Origin: Alteriqipengyuania lutimaris
GTDB taxonomy: Bacteria; Pseudomonadota; Alphaproteobacteria; Sphingomonadales; Sphingomonadaceae
DNA: 64,000 nucleotides
Assembly: GCF_003363135.1 (NCBI RefSeq)
Contig: NZ_QRBB01000001.1
Span: 2,330,501-2,394,500, forward strand
Direction: 5' to 3'
In this document: positions 35,816 to 45,550 of the stretch, in pieces
How the letters are laid out: every line of letters begins with the position of its first letter
Numbering within the stretch: the stretch's first letter is position 1
Position numbers and translations under genes: made by a program
The notes under the pieces: generated by a model
The model's input: only the letters and a program-made list of their open reading frames with translations
What the model was told of the DNA's origin: nothing
The model's database searches: none

Positions 35816-35887
35816 CTTTTTATTTACCAAATCCCATTCTGGGAATTATTTTTGGAATGGGTGGCGTATAAATGTTGCCCGAAAGAC

Positions 35888-37786
35888 TCACGAATTCGGG
35901 GTCAGATGGCCCAAACTCCGATCAAGCATGAGGAGCTGCCAGAGCTCGCGCGCATGGTCCCTGCGGCCCGCAATGTGGTCCTCCGCCAGTGCTGACAGGC
36001 TGTCCGGATCGAACCACCCGCTATCGAGCAGTCGCTCGCTGCGCACCGCCGTGCGTGCAACTTCGCTCAGCTCGTTGCGGAACCATTGCGAGAGCGGCAG
36101 GACGAAGCCCTGCTTGGCGCGATAAAGAATGTCGTCGGGCAGGTGGCCCGTCATCGCGCGCTTGATAGCGAACTTGCCCTGCCCCCTGCGGACCCGCCGG
36201 GCTTGCGGAAGCCTGGCCGCGAATTCGACGAGCCTGTGGTCGAGCAGGGGTTCGCGCGCTTCGAGGCTTACCGCCATGCTGGTCCGATCGACCTTGGTCA
36301 GGATATCGCCGGGAAGCCAGAATTTGAGATCGGCATATTGCGCGCGATCGAGGCCGTTGCGCGCCGGCGCGTCGCGCATCAGGTCGACCAAGGGCTGTTC
36401 GGCGCGATAGCCACCGAGTTCGCGCCTCATCTGCGGCGAGAATATCCGCGCGCGCATGGCCCGGGGCATGATCGAGAGGGCGCTGGCGTAGGCCTCCTCC
36501 CCCGACATCGCGAGTGCCTGCAGCGTCGCCTTCGCACGCAAGGGGCGCGGCGCCCAGTCGGCCTTGGGATAGAGCGCGGCAAGCGATCCGAACATCGCGC
36601 GCCGCATGCCGAGAGGCAGGATGTCGCGCGCACGCTCCTCCCCCGCATGGAAGATGTGCCGGCGATAGCCTGCGAAAGCTTCGTCCGCGCCGTCGCCCGA
36701 CAGGGCGACCGTCACATGCTGCCGGGCAAGCGCGCAGACCTCCGCCGTCGGCAGCGCCGATGCATCGGCGAAGGGCTCGTCGAACATGGGCGCAAGCGTA
36801 TCGATCCGGTCGAACATCGCGGGATCGACGATCCGCTCGTGATGGTCGGTCGCGAAACGCTCTGCGATCAGGCGGGCATGCGCGGTCTCGTCGAGATCGG
36901 GCACATCGAACCCGATCGAGCAGGTCGTCACCGGCCGCTCCGCAATCTCCGCCATCATCGCGACGACCGTCGAACTGTCGACCCCGCCCGAAAGGAATGC
37001 GCCGATGGGAACGTCGCTGACCATGCGCGAGCTTACGGCGCCGCGCAGCCGCTCTCGCAGCGCGTCGACTTCGTCCGCTTCGTGCATCCGGTGGCGATCG
37101 GCGAAGGAGATGTCGTACCAGCATACCGACGGGCGCGGCGCCGTGCCATGCTCGATGATGCGGTAATGGCCCGCCGGCAACTTTTCCACCGACGAAAAGA
37201 TCGACCTGTGATCGGGCACATAACCCCAGGCGAAGTAATCCTCGATCGCGAGCGGATCCACTTTCCGGTCGAGCGCCGGGTGCGCCATCAGGCCCTTGAG
37301 CTCGGAGGCGAAAGCGAAGGTGCCGTCGGGCAGAGTGGCGGTGAACAGCGGCTTCACGCCGAACCGGTCGCGCGCGAGGAACAGCGAGCGCCTCTCGCGG
37401 TCGTAGATCGCGAAGGCGAACATGCCGTTCAGGCGGTCGAGGCAGCCCGTTCCCCACTCGCGCCACGCGGCAAGGAGGACTTCGGTATCGCCCTCGGTCG
37501 CGAAACGATGGCCGAGCTGCCCCAACTGGCGCCGCAGGGCGCGGTAATTGTAGATCTCGCCATTGAACACGATGACCGCGCGATCGTCGCGCGAATGCAT
37601 CGGCTGCGGCGATCCATCCACGTCGATGATCGAAAGCCGGCGGTGGGCGAGGCCGACGCCGTCTGCCCGCCACAGGCCCGCACCATCGGGGCCGCGATGG
37701 ACCATCGCATCGCGCATCCGGCAAAGCGTGTCGCCATCGATTGGCGCCTGCGCCTGGCGAGCGAAAAGTCCAGCGATGCCGCACAT
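35888..37786 (-). CDS. XrtA-associated amidotransferase (asparagine-synthase type)
   Basis: Asparagine-synthase-like enzyme of 632 residues found in exosortase-A polysaccharide loci, where it is thought to amidate a sugar or precursor. It starts MCGIAGLFAR, so the N-terminal glutaminase nucleophile is Cys2, followed by NGEIYNYRALRRQL. The synthase domain has the PP-loop SGGVDSS (266-272). The gene is 10 bases downstream of xrtA. It is not needed for asparagine supply as far as this window shows; its acceptor is unknown. Confidence 0.88.
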   Translation of the reverse strand: MCGIAGLFARQAQAPIDGDTLCRMRDAMVHRGPDGAGLWRADGVGLAHRRLSIIDVDGSPQPMHSRDDRAVIVFNGEIYNYRALRRQLGQLGHRFATEGDTEVLLAAWREWGTGCLDRLNGMFAFAIYDRERRSLFLARDRFGVKPLFTATLPDGTFAFASELKGLMAHPALDRKVDPLAIEDYFAWGYVPDHRSIFSSVEKLPAGHYRIIEHGTAPRPSVCWYDISFADRHRMHEADEVDALRERLRGAVSSRMVSDVPIGAFLSGGVDSSTVVAMMAEIAERPVTTCSIGFDVPDLDETAHARLIAERFATDHHERIVDPAMFDRIDTLAPMFDEPFADASALPTAEVCALARQHVTVALSGDGADEAFAGYRRHIFHAGEERARDILPLGMRRAMFGSLAALYPKADWAPRPLRAKATLQALAMSGEEAYASALSIMPRAMRARIFSPQMRRELGGYRAEQPLVDLMRDAPARNGLDRAQYADLKFWLPGDILTKVDRTSMAVSLEAREPLLDHRLVEFAARLPQARRVRRGQGKFAIKRAMTGHLPDDILYRAKQGFVLPLSQWFRNELSEVARTAVRSERLLDSGWFDPDSLSALAEDHIAGRRDHARELWQLLMLDRSLGHLTPNS

Positions 37787-37796
37787 GCGAAGCGCC

Positions 37797-39353
37797 CTAC
37801 CGTGCGGTCGCTGCTTCGACCAGAGCGGCAGGGCCACCGGACCGGGCATGGAACCGGCGAAGCAACCCCTCGGCCTGCTCCTCCGAAGCCCCGTCGGCGG
37901 TCGACAGAATGACCAGCCAGCGCGGTTCGGCCCGCAAGGCCAGCCTGTCGCCCAGGTCGATCAGGCGGAAGGCGAGCGTGTTGGCGGTCGATTGGCCGCC
38001 CGCGACGTAGCTGGTCCAGGCCATGCGATGCTCGGTCGCGCTCCGGACCAGTTCCTCGCCCATCATGCCCTCTGCTGCCGATACGGCCCTTACCCGCCGC
38101 CAGGGTGTGTTCTGGGGCACCGCACCTTCGGCAGAGGCGGTTGGATCGGCATCCCCGTCATAGGCCGCAAGATAGAGATCGACCGACTGTCCCTCAGGAT
38201 CGCGATAAATCAGATGCAGCCGCTCGCTGGCCGCCGCGCCAAGCGGCTGCCAGTTCGTGCGCATCTGGGTCTCGACCAGCGTCCAGCCAGGTACATCGGG
38301 GCCGGCAAGTGCTGCGCGGTCGTACGTGCCCGAGCGCGCCAGTCCGCTCCACAGCCCCGCCAGCGCGATCAGGGCGACCAGTACCGGGACGAGCGTGCTG
38401 GCGCGCAGATGCGGCCGGTCGATCGCGAGGACAAGCCGATGATCCACCCAGCGGCCCGCGCAGCGCCCCTCCGCCTCGGGATCGCGGTCGAACCAGCGCC
38501 AGGCGAGCGCCATCACCAGCGCGACGACGAGGGCGAAGAACACCCAGCCATAGACGATGTGATCGATCCCGCCCGCGCGCTCTGCACCGACATATTGCGC
38601 GATGGCAATGGTCCCCCATGCACGCACGCCATTGGCGAGGATCGGGACGACGAGGCACAGCGCCAGCAGCGCGATGCGGTGCGGCCAGCGGGTCATCCCG
38701 ACCTTGGCCGCGAGCACGCCCAGCGTCAGCATGGCGACGACGAACTGAACCCCCGCGCAGGCCTCTGCCACTTCGAAAAGTCCGGCAGGCGTATCGATGA
38801 ATATCCCGTCGATCTGCGCTGGGATGCCGCTCAGGTGCGTCAGCGCAATCACCATCTCTGCGGTGAGCATCTGCAGGGGCGTGACGATCTCCTCGCCGAA
38901 GGGCACGAGAAAGGCGGCAAAGGCCAGCGGGAAGGCGAGTACCGCGCCCGCGCGCAGGCCGAGCACTGCCAGCACCGCGCACTGGAGCACCAGCACTGCA
39001 CCGGCCTGCGCCAACAGGTCGAGCGAGGTGAGCGTGCCCACGAGCCAGACGAACAGCGCGCCCGCGACCATGCCCAGTCCCGGCAGCCATGCTTGCGGCG
39101 CGATCCCCGCCAGCGCCTCGCGGCGGTTCCAGACCAGCCAGCCGATGATCGGGGGAACGAAGAGGATGTGTTGATAGGTCGAAACCGTGAACCACTGACG
39201 CGCCATGTCGACCCATTGTGGCATGGTAAGCAGCAGCGCGCTTCCCCAAGCGAACGCCAGCCAGCCCAGCGCGCGCGGCCACGCGGCGGGCAGGCCGCCA
39301 AGAACCTGCGCCACCGGTCTGCGGCTGCGCTTGGGGATCGCCTCAGGCGGCAT
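37797..39353 (-). CDS. xrtA: Exosortase A fused to EpsI domain
   Basis: Membrane transpeptidase of the XrtA type, which sorts PEP-CTERM proteins, fused to an EpsI domain. Residues 1 to about 300 form roughly eight helices with the catalytic triad Cys199 (EACAGVQF), Arg244 (NGVRAW) and His265 (DHIVYGW). Residues from about 330 to 518 make the EpsI part (GTYDRAALAGPDVPGWTLV onwards). In many loci these are two separate genes. The ATG overlaps the glycosyltransferase end by 11 bases. No PEP-CTERM substrate is seen in this window. Confidence 0.93.
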   Translation of the reverse strand: MPPEAIPKRSRRPVAQVLGGLPAAWPRALGWLAFAWGSALLLTMPQWVDMARQWFTVSTYQHILFVPPIIGWLVWNRREALAGIAPQAWLPGLGMVAGALFVWLVGTLTSLDLLAQAGAVLVLQCAVLAVLGLRAGAVLAFPLAFAAFLVPFGEEIVTPLQMLTAEMVIALTHLSGIPAQIDGIFIDTPAGLFEVAEACAGVQFVVAMLTLGVLAAKVGMTRWPHRIALLALCLVVPILANGVRAWGTIAIAQYVGAERAGGIDHIVYGWVFFALVVALVMALAWRWFDRDPEAEGRCAGRWVDHRLVLAIDRPHLRASTLVPVLVALIALAGLWSGLARSGTYDRAALAGPDVPGWTLVETQMRTNWQPLGAAASERLHLIYRDPEGQSVDLYLAAYDGDADPTASAEGAVPQNTPWRRVRAVSAAEGMMGEELVRSATEHRMAWTSYVAGGQSTANTLAFRLIDLGDRLALRAEPRWLVILSTADGASEEQAEGLLRRFHARSGGPAALVEAATAR

Positions 39354-40566
39354 CGCGTACCGAGCCCGCGGCCAGCGGCCGGAGCAACTCGCCCAATCCG
39401 GCGAGCATCGCGGGCCAGCTCTGCTCGGCTTCCACGAAGCGGCGCGCCGCCTCGCCCATCGCCCGACGCTTCGCGCGATCATCGCATAGTGCGAGCGCGC
39501 GACCGATCATCATCCGGTCGCCCTCTGCCACCGCGAAATGCACACCATCATCGCCGTCGATACCGGTCGCGGCCTCGGGCGAGAGCAGCACGGGCTTGGC
39601 CATCGCCATCGCTTCGAGGACCTTGTTCTGGATCCCGCGCGCGATGGTGAGCGGCGCGGTAACGATATCGGCCTGCATCAGGTAGGGCCTGACATCGGGG
39701 ACCTCGCCCCACACGGTCACGCCGTCGTGGCGCCCGAGCGCCTTGACCGCAGCGGTGGGCGCGCGGCCCACGATGTGGAATTCGGCGCGGGCGTGGATGT
39801 CCCGGATCCCCGGCAGGATGCGATGAACCATGCGCTCCACCGCCTCAACATTGGGCGCGTAGTCCATCTGGCCGGTAAAGACGAAATTGGGCCCCTGCCC
39901 GTAGAGCGTCGGCTGCGGCTTGAGGCTCTCGGGCGCGAAGAACTGGGCGTCGATCCCGTTGCGCATCACCCTGAGGTCGATCTGGTTCATGCTGGTCACG
40001 CGCGTGCGAAACAGGTTCGCCTCGTTCTCGCTGATCAGCAGCGTCGTGTCCGCCGCGCGGGCGAAGCGCTCTTCCGCCGATGCCAGCTTGCGCCCTTCCC
40101 GTGCATTGACCCAGGCCTTGGGCCCGTGGCCCGCTTTGCCGTAGGCTTCGAACTTGGCGCTATCGACATCGCACAGGTCGAGCACGGTCCGCCCCGGGAA
40201 ATGCGGCGGGACATATTGCGCCATCTGGCCCGAGAAGACGTAGATCGCGTCGATCGGGCGGTAATGCAGCACCTGCTCGACCCAATCTCGCAGACCATCA
40301 TGCGCGAAGGCGGTGAGGCTGACGGGCTGCCCGCGCACCATCGCCTCGGCGGCGGCGAGCACATCGGACTTGCGATGCGGCACGAGGAAATGGCTCGCGG
40401 CGATCCCGCCGAGAAACTGGTCTCCGTAGCCCGAATTGTCGTCGAACGTGCCGACATGCACCTTTCCCAGCGCCGCGAGCGCGCGCAGCACGTGGTAGGA
40501 ACGGATCTTGTCCCCGCGGTCGGGCGGAAACGGCACGCGGTGCGCAAGGAAGAGTGTCTCGCCCAT
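39343..40566 (-). CDS. XrtA-associated glycosyltransferase
   Basis: A 407-residue GT4-like sugar transferase of the kind found in PEP-CTERM/XrtA loci. It begins MGETLFLAHRVPFPPDRGDKIRSYH and carries a C-terminal GT-B fold with NFVFTGQMDYAPNVEAVERM, VPDVRPYLMQADIVTAPLTIARGIQNKVLEAMA and KPVLLSPEAATGI. It lies in an ATGA overlap with the FemAB gene and ends inside xrtA. The donor sugar is unknown. A longer upstream reading overlaps the FemAB coding region and is not supported. Confidence 0.88.
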   Translation of the reverse strand: MGETLFLAHRVPFPPDRGDKIRSYHVLRALAALGKVHVGTFDDNSGYGDQFLGGIAASHFLVPHRKSDVLAAAEAMVRGQPVSLTAFAHDGLRDWVEQVLHYRPIDAIYVFSGQMAQYVPPHFPGRTVLDLCDVDSAKFEAYGKAGHGPKAWVNAREGRKLASAEERFARAADTTLLISENEANLFRTRVTSMNQIDLRVMRNGIDAQFFAPESLKPQPTLYGQGPNFVFTGQMDYAPNVEAVERMVHRILPGIRDIHARAEFHIVGRAPTAAVKALGRHDGVTVWGEVPDVRPYLMQADIVTAPLTIARGIQNKVLEAMAMAKPVLLSPEAATGIDGDDGVHFAVAEGDRMMIGRALALCDDRAKRRAMGEAARRFVEAEQSWPAMLAGLGELLRPLAAGSVRDAA

Positions 40567-41645
40567 CAGGCCAGCCCTCTTGCGATGATCGGTCCGATGC
40601 GATTGGCGACCGGCAGTGGGAGCTTCTTCCACGCCTCTATCTTGCGCGAGAAAGCATCGCTGGTCGGATCGACGTCGCGCGCTTCCTCGCCCGGCGCGGT
40701 CCAGCGCGAATAGGCGAGCGGCTGCGGCTCGAAACCCCAGTTCTTCTTGTAATGGTAAGGACCGCTCGCGGCTTTCGAGCGGCCGAAGTCGAACCGCGTG
40801 CAGTTTTTCTCGGCCCGCGCGTGACACATCAGCGCGTAGTACATCCGCTCGTTCGCGCGGGTTTCGCGTGCGCGCCAGACGCCGCCGCCCCAGAAGGGGT
40901 ATGCCGCCCCGTCGTGATAGAAGGTGAGCACGCTGGCGAGCGGTGCCTCCCCCTCCCACACGGTCAGGATATCGGCACGATCATCGAAGCCGCGCAGCAT
41001 GGCATCGAACAGCGCGCGCGGGAAAACCGGCGTGCCGAGGTTGCGAACGCTGGCGGCGTAGCAGGCGTAATGCGCAGCGCGATCGGCTTCCTTCGTCCCG
41101 ACCGTTACGGTGAAATCGCCCTTCAGGCTCTTGCGGACTTCGGCGCGCTGCTTGCGCGGGATGGCAAGCAGTTGCGCTTCGTCGTCAACCGCCAGATCGC
41201 TCACGAAACCAAAGTGCTTGCCGGTAATCTCGTCCCATCCCGCGGGGGTTTCGCCACCGCGCAGTTCGACTTCCGCGCAGGATTGGCGCTGCGCCAGCTC
41301 CGCGGCGGCGCGTGCGAGATGGCGCGCAACGCCCGGTTCGCTCGCGAGAATTCCGCCATCGACGGCGAACCCGCTCGACACCAGCGCGCGCCCGAACAGC
41401 GGCGAGTGCACCATCGTCAGCGGCAGCCAGCCGACGATGCGTCCAGCGCGCCGTGCGACCAGCCCGCAGGCCTGCTGGCCGGTGCCCCGCTCGACCGCAA
41501 TCAACCATTCGGGCAGGTGAAAGGGGCTCGCCGCGTTATCCTGCACGAAGTGCGCGATGCGGCGGGCCTGTTCCTCGTCGTGCATATCGGCGAGCGAGAT
41601 CGTCACATCTTCTTCGAAGTGATCGGGGGCGAAAGGCGCATTCAT
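40566..41645 (-). CDS. FemAB-family protein of the XrtA system
   Basis: A 359-residue GNAT/FemAB-type acyl- or aminoacyltransferase. It begins MNAPFAPDHFEEDVTISLAD and has FHLPEWLIAVERGTGQQACGLVARR near the N-terminus, then ERMYYALMCHARAEKNCTRFDFGRSK and GPYHYKKNWGFEPQPLAY at the C-terminus. The related proteins in exosortase loci probably transfer an amino acid to a polysaccharide or protein. It shares a four-base overlap with the deacetylase upstream and the glycosyltransferase downstream. Confidence 0.87.
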   Translation of the reverse strand: MNAPFAPDHFEEDVTISLADMHDEEQARRIAHFVQDNAASPFHLPEWLIAVERGTGQQACGLVARRAGRIVGWLPLTMVHSPLFGRALVSSGFAVDGGILASEPGVARHLARAAAELAQRQSCAEVELRGGETPAGWDEITGKHFGFVSDLAVDDEAQLLAIPRKQRAEVRKSLKGDFTVTVGTKEADRAAHYACYAASVRNLGTPVFPRALFDAMLRGFDDRADILTVWEGEAPLASVLTFYHDGAAYPFWGGGVWRARETRANERMYYALMCHARAEKNCTRFDFGRSKAASGPYHYKKNWGFEPQPLAYSRWTAPGEEARDVDPTSDAFSRKIEAWKKLPLPVANRIGPIIARGLA

Positions 41646-42544
41646 GCCGCCTCGCTTACGTCCGGTGCGATGGCAGCCTGCGCAATGGCATCGACCCTGC
41701 CCCATGCGAAATCGCCAAACAGGCGTTCGAGCTTGCCCTCCATGGCGGAGAGATTGGTGTAATGGCGCAGGCGCGAACGCAGCGGCGCGTCGGCGACCTG
41801 CGGCTGGCCTGGATCGACCTCCCACGGGTGGAAATAGAAGATCGCAGGCGCGCCTTCCTCGCGGTTCACCTGCGCAATCGCCCAGCGAGTGAAACCGTAA
41901 GGCAACGTCCGGAAGAAGCCGCCCCCGCCGGCTGCCAGCCTGCGACCGCGCAATATTGCGGTGGTCACGGGCAGTTCGACGAGATCCGCGCCCTCGACCG
42001 GGCGGAAGGCGAAACGCGGGGCGTCGCGCCAGCCGTAGTGATCGTGCGCGATCGGCGCCACGCTGGAAGAATAGGCATAGCCTTGCGCAGCCAGTTCCTC
42101 GTGCGCCCAGGGATTGCGCGCATCGATGGAGAAGCTGGGCGCGCGATAGCCGGTCACCGCCTGCCCGCTCGCGTCCTCGAGGATGGCGCGCGACTTGCGC
42201 AGGTCTTCCGCAAATTCGTTGCGGCTGAAGGTGAAAACGCGCTGGTGGTCGTAGCCATGGCTGGCGATCTCGTGGCCCGCATCGGCAATCTTGCGGATGG
42301 ATTGCGGCGTGCGCTCGGCGATCCAGCCGAGCGTGAAGAAGGTCGCCTTGACCCCTGCCCGCTCGAACAGCGCGAGGATCGCTTCAACATTGCGCTCGAC
42401 CCGCAGTTCGCAGCCATCCCAGTCGGCGCGCGGGATGGTGTTCTCGAACGCACCGACCTGAAACCAGTCCTCGACATCGACCGACAGGCCGTTGACGACG
42501 GCTCCTTGCGGCATCTGCGGATGCTGGGCGGGCGCGAGATCCAT
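41642..42544 (-). CDS. XrtA-associated polysaccharide deacetylase
   Basis: A 300-residue NodB-fold deacetylase that would remove acetyl groups from the polysaccharide. The metal-site motif is SVDVEDWFQ (Asp23/Asp26) with SHGYDHQRV (His96, His100), and YRAPSFSIDARNPW and HPWEVDPGQP are conserved further on. No signal peptide is evident, so it may work on lipid-linked precursors in the cytoplasm or be exported with its locus. It starts two bases after the ATPase stop. Confidence 0.9.
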   Translation of the reverse strand: MDLAPAQHPQMPQGAVVNGLSVDVEDWFQVGAFENTIPRADWDGCELRVERNVEAILALFERAGVKATFFTLGWIAERTPQSIRKIADAGHEIASHGYDHQRVFTFSRNEFAEDLRKSRAILEDASGQAVTGYRAPSFSIDARNPWAHEELAAQGYAYSSSVAPIAHDHYGWRDAPRFAFRPVEGADLVELPVTTAILRGRRLAAGGGGFFRTLPYGFTRWAIAQVNREEGAPAIFYFHPWEVDPGQPQVADAPLRSRLRHYTNLSAMEGKLERLFGDFAWGRVDAIAQAAIAPDVSEAA

Positions 42545-42546
42545 GG

Positions 42547-43746
42547 TCAGGCGGCCCGGTCTTCTCTCGGACGGTCCTCCTTGCCGAGCCATTCGATCAG
42601 CAGTTGCAGCAGATAACGAACGCTCTGCTCCTGATCCTCGAGCCGGGCTTCGAGCGTGGCGACCCGGTTCGCAAGATCGCCATCGCCGCGCGGAGTCCCC
42701 TCGATCGCGCGCGACAGCGTGGCGATGGCGGTGCGCAGCTCGTCCATATCGGTGCCCCTCGGTACCGAGGGGGCGGAACCGGAAGAGGCCTGCTGGCGCG
42801 AAGGTTCGGCTGCGGGATCATCATCGCGCGGCGCGGGTGCCGGCGCTGGCGTCGGCGCAGGCGCTGGAGCGCGCGAACGATCGGCAGCGCGATTGGCGAA
42901 GGGGCGCTTGTCCTCCTCGCCCTCTTCCGAACGCGCATCGCGCGCCATTTCCTCGACCACGTCTGCCAGCATGGCGCAGTCGATCTGGCTGCGCTGCTCG
43001 ACCGCGCCCATCAGCAGCAGGCGGGTGGCGATCTGGTTGACCCGGCGCGGGATACCGCCGCTCGCCTCGTGAATCGCAGGGAATATCTTGGGATCGAAGG
43101 ACGGGTAGCCCTTCCAGTTCACCAGTCCGAGGCGATGTTCGATATAGGGCGCCACTTCCTGCACCTCCATCGGGGTCAGGTGGTGCGCCGCGATCACGCG
43201 CTGGCGAAGCTGCTCCAGCCGGTCGTGCCGGGCGAGCGTCTGCTTGAACTCGGGCTGGCCGAGCAGGAGCTGCTGCAACAGCGGGTGCGAACCGAGCTGG
43301 AAATTGCTCATCATCCGCAGCTCTTCGAGCGCCTCGAAGCTCAGGTTCTGGGCCTCGTCCACCACCAGCAGGCACCGCCGGCCATCACGCGCTTCCTCGT
43401 GCAGGAAGGATTCGATCGCGCCCAGCGCGCTCGCCTTGTCCTGCCCCGCGACGTTCAGGCCGAAACTCTGCGCCACCAAGTGCACCAGTTCGCCGCCGTC
43501 CAGATTGCTGGTGACCACCTGGCCTACCGTCATCTGTTCCGGGTCCACTTTCTTCATCAGGTGCGCGACCATCGTCGACTTGCCCGAGCCGATCTCGCCG
43601 GTGATGACAATAAAGCCCTCGCCCTGCGCCATCCCGTAGCCGAGATAGCTCAGCGCCTTTCGATGCGTGATGCTTTCGAAATAGAACGCCGGGTCCGGCG
43701 TCAGCTGGAATGGGCGGCCCGAGAAACCGTAATACTGGTCGAACAT
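42547..43746 (-). CDS. XrtA-associated AAA ATPase
   Basis: A 399-residue ExeA/GspA-like ATPase of the PEP-CTERM/XrtA loci. Walker A is GEIGSGKS (Lys56), Walker B is LLVVDEAQN (Asp129-Glu130), and the start MFDQYYGFSGRPFQLTPDP is characteristic. After about residue 270 there is a proline/alanine linker (PAPAPTPAPAPAP) and a C-terminal coiled-coil-like segment. It probably drives or couples polysaccharide export. Confidence 0.9.
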   Translation of the reverse strand: MFDQYYGFSGRPFQLTPDPAFYFESITHRKALSYLGYGMAQGEGFIVITGEIGSGKSTMVAHLMKKVDPEQMTVGQVVTSNLDGGELVHLVAQSFGLNVAGQDKASALGAIESFLHEEARDGRRCLLVVDEAQNLSFEALEELRMMSNFQLGSHPLLQQLLLGQPEFKQTLARHDRLEQLRQRVIAAHHLTPMEVQEVAPYIEHRLGLVNWKGYPSFDPKIFPAIHEASGGIPRRVNQIATRLLLMGAVEQRSQIDCAMLADVVEEMARDARSEEGEEDKRPFANRAADRSRAPAPAPTPAPAPAPRDDDPAAEPSRQQASSGSAPSVPRGTDMDELRTAIATLSRAIEGTPRGDGDLANRVATLEARLEDQEQSVRYLLQLLIEWLGKEDRPREDRAA

Positions 43747-43772
43747 GGTGGGGTAAGGATCCTGGGTCGGGG

Positions 43773-45539
43773 TTAAAAGTCGTAACGCAGGCCGACGAGG
43801 GCCGAGGCGTTGGTTTCGTCGAGCGCATCGCTGTCGATCGTATCGACGGAAATGGCCGCGCGGGCGGAGAGGTTGCTGAACAGCGTGCGGCTGTAGGCCG
43901 CCGATGCACCGAGCAGCAGCGCGTCGTTCAGTTCGCTCGATCCCTGGTCGAGATGGCTGGCATAGCCGTTCAGGCTGAAGGAAGAGAACGCGTCGACCGG
44001 CGCACCGAGGCCGACATAGGCGTAGTAGGACTGGTCGACCGCGCCGTTGCCGGCCGCCAGTGCGGTGCCCTCGGCACCGAAGAAGCTGCGGCGGTCGTAG
44101 CCGACGGCAAGGCTCGTCGAAATGCGGCCCGACGACGTCGCATAGGCCAGCTGGCCGCCGCGATTGCGGAACACGGCGCCGCGCACGGACGACAGGGCAC
44201 CGCCCAGACAGCTCGCGGAGCCTTCCGCACCCGTGCCGCTGACGCAGCCGGTGAAGTCGCCGGTCAGCGAATTGCGCGAGGCAGTGAAGCCGGTTGGCAG
44301 GTTGGCGAGCGAATTGGTGATCGTGCCGCCGAAGCCGCTGACCTGATCGTAGACCGAAGCGTTGACCGAAGTGCGCGAGCTCGCCTGCCAGCCGAAGCTG
44401 CCGTAATAGGTATCGCTGTCGTAACGGCGGCCGTAATGCGCCTCGAACTGCGTGCGGCGCGAGGGTTTCCAGACGACGCCGACGTCCCAGATCAGCCCCT
44501 CGGTCTCGAAGGCGATCTGGCGCGGTGCGCTGTTATCGGTCTGGACGCGGCCACTGGCGTCGAGCACCGGATTGCCGGCCCCGTCGCGCACGACGTCGCG
44601 ATTGGAAATCTCGACATATTCGTAACCGACCCCGCCCACGGCGGCGAAGCCGGGGGCAAGCGGCACGGTGATATCCCCGCGGCCATAGACATCGCGCACG
44701 CGCTGGTCGGAAAAGGAGACCTCCTCCTGAAAAGCACCCGCGCCCATCGCGACGCCGACCGGCAGGACCGCGCCCGGGGCGACGCCGACGCGGGCATTGG
44801 CGGAATGGACGAAGCTTTCCTGTGCCACGTCGTCGACGGTCAGCGTATCGTCGACCACACCGACGGCAGGCTCTTCGATCCGGTTATACCCGAAGCGGTA
44901 GGAGGCGGACACGTCCGCCGCGCCGACCTTGGTCGACAGGGCGGGGCCCGCATAGCCGGAATAGATGCGGGCCTCCCTGTCGCGGTCGAGCGGCTGGCCG
45001 CTCGCGAGAGCCGCGCCCCCGCCTGCATCGGTCCGCGTCCGTGCAGCCAGACCGCCCGCCTCGACCGTGAAGCCCGGAGCAAGCGCTGCATAGCCGCGCG
45101 CCACCCCGGAAATATTGTCGCTATCCGCGTAATCGTCGCCGTAGCTGATCACCCGGTCGTAACGCAGCGAGACCGAACCGCCGCCGCGTCGCCCCTGGAC
45201 CGAAGCATCGACCCCGGCAGCAAGATCGGCGAAGGCCGCATCCTCGTCACCCGGCTCGATCTGGCGGGTGTAGGTCTGGTTGGCTTCGATATAGGGAGAG
45301 ACATGCAACCGCTGGCGGACCGGAGCATCTGCGGGCCTGCGCGGCTCGCCGTATGCACCGTCGCCCCCGGCTTGTTCGCCTTGGGTGCCCATCGAATCGC
45401 CATAGGCGGAAGCCTGCGCGTTAGCGGTAGCGCCACCGCCGGTCACTTCGTCGTCGCTCCAGACGTACTGCGCATGCGCAGGCACGGGCAGCAGGGCGCC
45501 GGCGCCGAGCAGGGCAGCGATCACTGGCAGGCGGTTCAT
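43773..45539 (-). CDS. XrtA-associated outer-membrane beta-barrel protein
   Basis: A 588-residue exported protein with signal peptide MNRLPVIAALLGAGALLPVPAHA and long alternating beta-strand segments ending in LVGLRYDF, with the terminal Phe typical of outer-membrane barrels. It belongs to the putative outer-membrane family that accompanies exosortase-A polysaccharide genes, perhaps the export pore. The ATG was chosen because it starts the signal peptide and follows GAGG; the upstream MRTSA is optional. It is 11 bases downstream of the autokinase gene. Confidence 0.87.
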   Translation of the reverse strand: MNRLPVIAALLGAGALLPVPAHAQYVWSDDEVTGGGATANAQASAYGDSMGTQGEQAGGDGAYGEPRRPADAPVRQRLHVSPYIEANQTYTRQIEPGDEDAAFADLAAGVDASVQGRRGGGSVSLRYDRVISYGDDYADSDNISGVARGYAALAPGFTVEAGGLAARTRTDAGGGAALASGQPLDRDREARIYSGYAGPALSTKVGAADVSASYRFGYNRIEEPAVGVVDDTLTVDDVAQESFVHSANARVGVAPGAVLPVGVAMGAGAFQEEVSFSDQRVRDVYGRGDITVPLAPGFAAVGGVGYEYVEISNRDVVRDGAGNPVLDASGRVQTDNSAPRQIAFETEGLIWDVGVVWKPSRRTQFEAHYGRRYDSDTYYGSFGWQASSRTSVNASVYDQVSGFGGTITNSLANLPTGFTASRNSLTGDFTGCVSGTGAEGSASCLGGALSSVRGAVFRNRGGQLAYATSSGRISTSLAVGYDRRSFFGAEGTALAAGNGAVDQSYYAYVGLGAPVDAFSSFSLNGYASHLDQGSSELNDALLLGASAAYSRTLFSNLSARAAISVDTIDSDALDETNASALVGLRYDF

Positions 45540-45550
45540 GGCGGAGGTCC

